DNA of 7,095 nt from Ruminococcus sp. (GTDB lineage: Bacteria; Bacillota; Clostridia; Oscillospirales; Acutalibacteraceae): positions 1-7,095 of the forward strand of contig JAFLSL010000050.1 in the NCBI GenBank assembly GCA_022510985.1, read 5' to 3'. The notes beneath the pieces were generated by a model. It had not been told where the DNA came from. It ran no database searches and saw nothing but the letters and a program-made list of their open reading frames with translations. This document shows positions 5,469-7,095 of the stretch, piece after piece. Position numbers and translations under genes: made by a program. The first letter of the stretch is position 1; each line of letters starts with the position of its first letter.

Positions 5469-6776
5469 CTAAATTGTGCTGTGCTTTTTCGCAAGAGTTT
5501 CAACTCTCTTACCCGAAAGCATATAAGATGCGTTTATAATAGCACCTCTGAGTTCTTCCATAGCTACAACGTCATCAACGTATCCGTTTTCGGCAGCCTT
5601 TTCAGCACTTAGATTTTCAGCTGCAAACTGCTTTACAACGTCTGCCTGCTCCGAAACAGGAACATTGAGCTTTTCGGGAGCTACGATAAGAGCCGCAGCC
5701 TCAGGATTAACGGGGCTGATTACAGCCTCGGGGAGTGCGTAAACAACGTCAGCGTTAGCACCCTCGCCCGCAAGTGCGATATAAAGTGCACCCACGGCTG
5801 TACCCGTTACAACGGAAATCTTAACAGTAGTAGCCTCTGCGTAAGCTGAGCTTACCTTAGCCGCGGACTTAATGTCCTCAAAGCCGTTTGAGTTTACAAA
5901 TGTAATTACTCTGATTGAGAATGCGTCGCAGAAACGAACGAACTTAGCAACCTTATTAGCGTCGTCAGCGGTTAAAGCTCCACCGAGAGTATTTATAATA
6001 CCCACAGGTTCGCCGTTAATTCTTGCGAAAACTGTTCTCGCATTCTTTCCGTAGGAAGCAGAAAGTTTATAAATTGAACCTGCGTCAACAGTTCTGTGAA
6101 CAACACAACCGCTATCCTCAGCTGCTGTCTCCTCGAAAGAATAGGTTTCGCTTATATTATTTTCAGGAAGGTAGTTTATAAGCTCTCTTGCCTTTTCCAC
6201 AGCGTCAGCCTCTGTGTCAGCTACAACGGAAACAATACCGTTCTCAGCGTTATAATTGGCGTCAGAGTTCTTTCCCATTGTATCAAGTGAAAGCTTAGCA
6301 TCCTTAGTTGCGATAACGAAGTCAGCACTTACAGCATTTAAAGCACCTGTTCCGAGGCAATCTCCGAGCACAACGGAAATCTGAGGAACTACACCGGAAA
6401 GCTTCGAGGAAGCGTTAAGCATCTCGCCGTAGCCTGCTAAAAGTGCGTTGCCTTCATCAAGACGGCCGCCCTTGCTGTTATAAAAGCCTACAACAATTGC
6501 ACCTGTTTTCAGTGCCAAATCGTAGATTTTCTTAATCTTCGCTGCCTGAGCCTTGCTCATAGCTCCTCCGCAGAAATCTGCGTTCTGAGCAAAAGCGAAA
6601 ACAGACTTGCTGTTAACCTCACCGAAACCTGCAACAACTTCAGCATAAGTATCCTGAGATTTTGCAAGAGCATCTACGCTTGTAAACTCTCCGCCATCAA
6701 AAAATGCGGTCAGGGTTTTGTAGGCAGAAGTCTGCTCTATAGCAGTTTTTGCTTGAGTTACATTCTCAATACTCAT
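5469..6776 (-). CDS. Divergent acyl-CoA carboxyltransferase subunit (MmdA/12S-like)
   Basis: A 435-residue protein with the two crotonase-like halves of the MmdA / transcarboxylase 12S / acyl-CoA carboxylase beta family, which moves CO2 between an acyl-CoA (such as methylmalonyl-CoA) and biotin. The N half shows FGEVNSKSVFAFAQNADFCGG (start about residue 51), KIYDLALKTGA (83-93), AGYGEM (114-119) and GVVPQISVVLGDC (128-140). The C half shows KVAKFVRFCDAFSIRVITFV (275-294), SSAYAEATTVKISVV (309-323) and NADVVYALPEA (341-351). Canonical members have 510-520 residues. Here several loops are shortened and active-site signatures differ: SKGGRLDEG for SGGARIQEG, LGTGALNAV for AGGAVYSPA, NSNGFED for the VPGFLPG loop, GTAVGALYIAL for RKAYGGAYIVM. 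It may be an altered enzyme or a structural subunit. Start: ATG 6776, because GGAGG lies 6 nt before it; an upstream TTG (6794) has no ribosome site at usable distance. First gene of the operon. Confidence 0.85.
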   Translation of the reverse strand: MSIENVTQAKTAIEQTSAYKTLTAFFDGGEFTSVDALAKSQDTYAEVVAGFGEVNSKSVFAFAQNADFCGGAMSKAQAAKIKKIYDLALKTGAIVVGFYNSKGGRLDEGNALLAGYGEMLNASSKLSGVVPQISVVLGDCLGTGALNAVSADFVIATKDAKLSLDTMGKNSDANYNAENGIVSVVADTEADAVEKARELINYLPENNISETYSFEETAAEDSGCVVHRTVDAGSIYKLSASYGKNARTVFARINGEPVGIINTLGGALTADDANKVAKFVRFCDAFSIRVITFVNSNGFEDIKSAAKVSSAYAEATTVKISVVTGTAVGALYIALAGEGANADVVYALPEAVISPVNPEAAALIVAPEKLNVPVSEQADVVKQFAAENLSAEKAAENGYVDDVVAMEELRGAIINASYMLSGKRVETLAKKHSTI

Positions 6777-6782
6777 ATTGGT

Positions 6783-6787
6783 CCTCC
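6783..6787 (-). promoter_or_regulatory. Ribosome-binding site that decides the carboxyltransferase start
   Basis: On the - strand GGAGG is followed after 6 nt (accaat) by the ATG at 6776-6774. This favours that ATG over the in-frame TTG at 6794, which lies upstream of the site. Confidence 0.8.
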
Positions 6788-6843
6788 ATTTCAATTATTG
6801 CCAAATGTCCCCTTTTAATGAAACATAAAATAATACATATACA

Positions 6844-6872
6844 ATTATATTACAAACAAAGTAAAATCGCAA
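6844..6872 (-). promoter_or_regulatory. Promoter of the carboxylase operon (sigma-A type)
   Basis: On the - strand TTGCGA (6867-6872) is followed by a 17-bp spacer and a perfect TATAAT (6844-6849). Transcription would start near 6837, about 60 nt before the ATG. The -35 box directly follows the T tract of the upstream terminator. A TTGTTT-N18-TATTAT pair a little downstream is a weaker alternative. Confidence 0.7.
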
Positions 6873-6873
6873 G

Positions 6874-6908
6874 AAAAAAGTGTGCAAAATCTAAATTTGC
6901 ACACTTTT
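6874..6908 (-). terminator. Intrinsic terminator of the pseudouridine synthase gene
   Basis: A perfect 13-bp stem AAAAGTGTGCAAA (6876-6888) / TTTGCACACTTTT (6896-6908) with a 7-nt loop, about 60 nt past the stop at 6969. On the - strand it runs into six T residues (6879-6874). It insulates the carboxylase operon from upstream transcription. Confidence 0.9.
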
Positions 6909-6968
6909 AATATTAATTTTAATTCAACTACATTTTATTTGTAAAATATTATAAATTAATGCCTGAAA

Positions 6969-7095
6969 TCAAACCTGATACTTGGGCGGATTGGGGTTTG
7001 CGGACAGCTTTCTTACCTCGTCAAAGGTCAAGTCACGCCACATTCCTCTTTTGAGCTTGCCCATTTTTACCGAACCGATAGAAATTCTTTTAAGA
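6969..7095 (-). CDS. rRNA pseudouridine synthase (RsuA/RluB/RluF family), C-terminal end only
   Basis: Only the last 41 codons are in the window, ending at the TGA at 6969-6971; the 5' part lies beyond 7095. The residues LKRISIGSVKMGKLKRGMWR followed by DLTFDEVRKL match the C-terminal segment typical of the RsuA/RluB/RluE/RluF group (usually LxRxxIGxxxLxxLxxGxWRxLT). These enzymes isomerise a specific uridine in 16S or 23S rRNA to pseudouridine. The catalytic Asp and the S4 domain are outside the window, so the subfamily and target base cannot be told. A Pro/Asn-rich tail (NPNPPKYQV) ends the protein. It has its own terminator and is not part of the carboxylase operon. Confidence 0.85.
   Translation of the reverse strand, partial: LKRISIGSVKMGKLKRGMWRDLTFDEVRKLSANPNPPKYQV

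Noticed and set aside
6777..6794. TTG start at 6794 for the carboxyltransferase
   Set aside because: It lies upstream of the strong GGAGG site; the ATG at 6776 has ideal spacing.
6766..6804. Twelve-codon leader frame (TTG start at 6804) after AAAAGGGG in the carboxylase operon leader, overlapping the first gene
   Set aside because: A TTG start with very short spacing, no repeated regulatory codons and no attenuator fold. Probably chance.
1..7095. CRISPR arrays, insertion sequences, tRNA or rRNA genes, phage or defence genes
   Set aside because: No regularly spaced repeats, transposase motifs, cloverleaf folds or defence domains were found on either strand.

Overview
The window looks like a chromosomal segment from a strictly anaerobic gut-type Firmicute (class Clostridia, probably the Ruminococcaceae/Oscillospiraceae group). 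The reasons are moderate to low GC, Gram-positive Shine-Dalgarno sites (AAAGGGG, GGAGG, AAGGTG), consensus sigma-A promoters, and fermentative gene content: acetate kinase, a biotin-dependent decarboxylase/transcarboxylase set, and the Firmicute-type tRNA acetate ligase TmcAL. No mobile element, CRISPR array, tRNA or rRNA gene is visible.

Layout. Positions 1-610 (+) hold the 3' end of lgt (prolipoprotein diacylglyceryl transferase), overlapping by ATGA a small zinc-ribbon membrane protein of unknown function. Positions 611-828 have no protein gene but are dense in structure: a hairpin that probably ends the first operon, a perfect 8-bp inverted repeat, a GC-rich hairpin, and an 85-nt segment that can form a long hairpin burying the ribosome-binding region of the next gene or an alternative fold. 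That gene (829-1053, +) encodes a DUF378 two-helix membrane protein. A bidirectional terminator separates it from ackA (1112-2320, -). ackA and tmcAL (2442-3605, +) diverge from two promoters whose -10 hexamers abut. A second bidirectional terminator with the same stem core lies between tmcAL and the carboxylase operon. That operon (6776 to 3652, -) runs: divergent carboxyltransferase (12S/MmdA-like), biotin carrier (1.3S-like), then oxaloacetate decarboxylase alpha/transcarboxylase 5S-like subunit. It has its own promoter at 6844-6872, just downstream of the terminator of the last gene, a truncated RsuA/RluB-type rRNA pseudouridine synthase (6969-7095, -).

How the genes work together. The operon is arranged to move CO2 via biotin between an acyl-CoA and pyruvate/oxaloacetate, a step in propionate/succinate-type fermentation. 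AckA makes ATP and acetate from acetyl phosphate, and TmcAL consumes acetate and ATP to acetylate the wobble cytidine of elongator tRNA-Met, so acetate links the divergent pair. Most of the window is ordinary conserved metabolism. The parts most worth a second look are the structured leader of the DUF378 gene (736-822), the carboxyltransferase with altered active-site motifs, and the interlocked ackA/tmcAL promoters.
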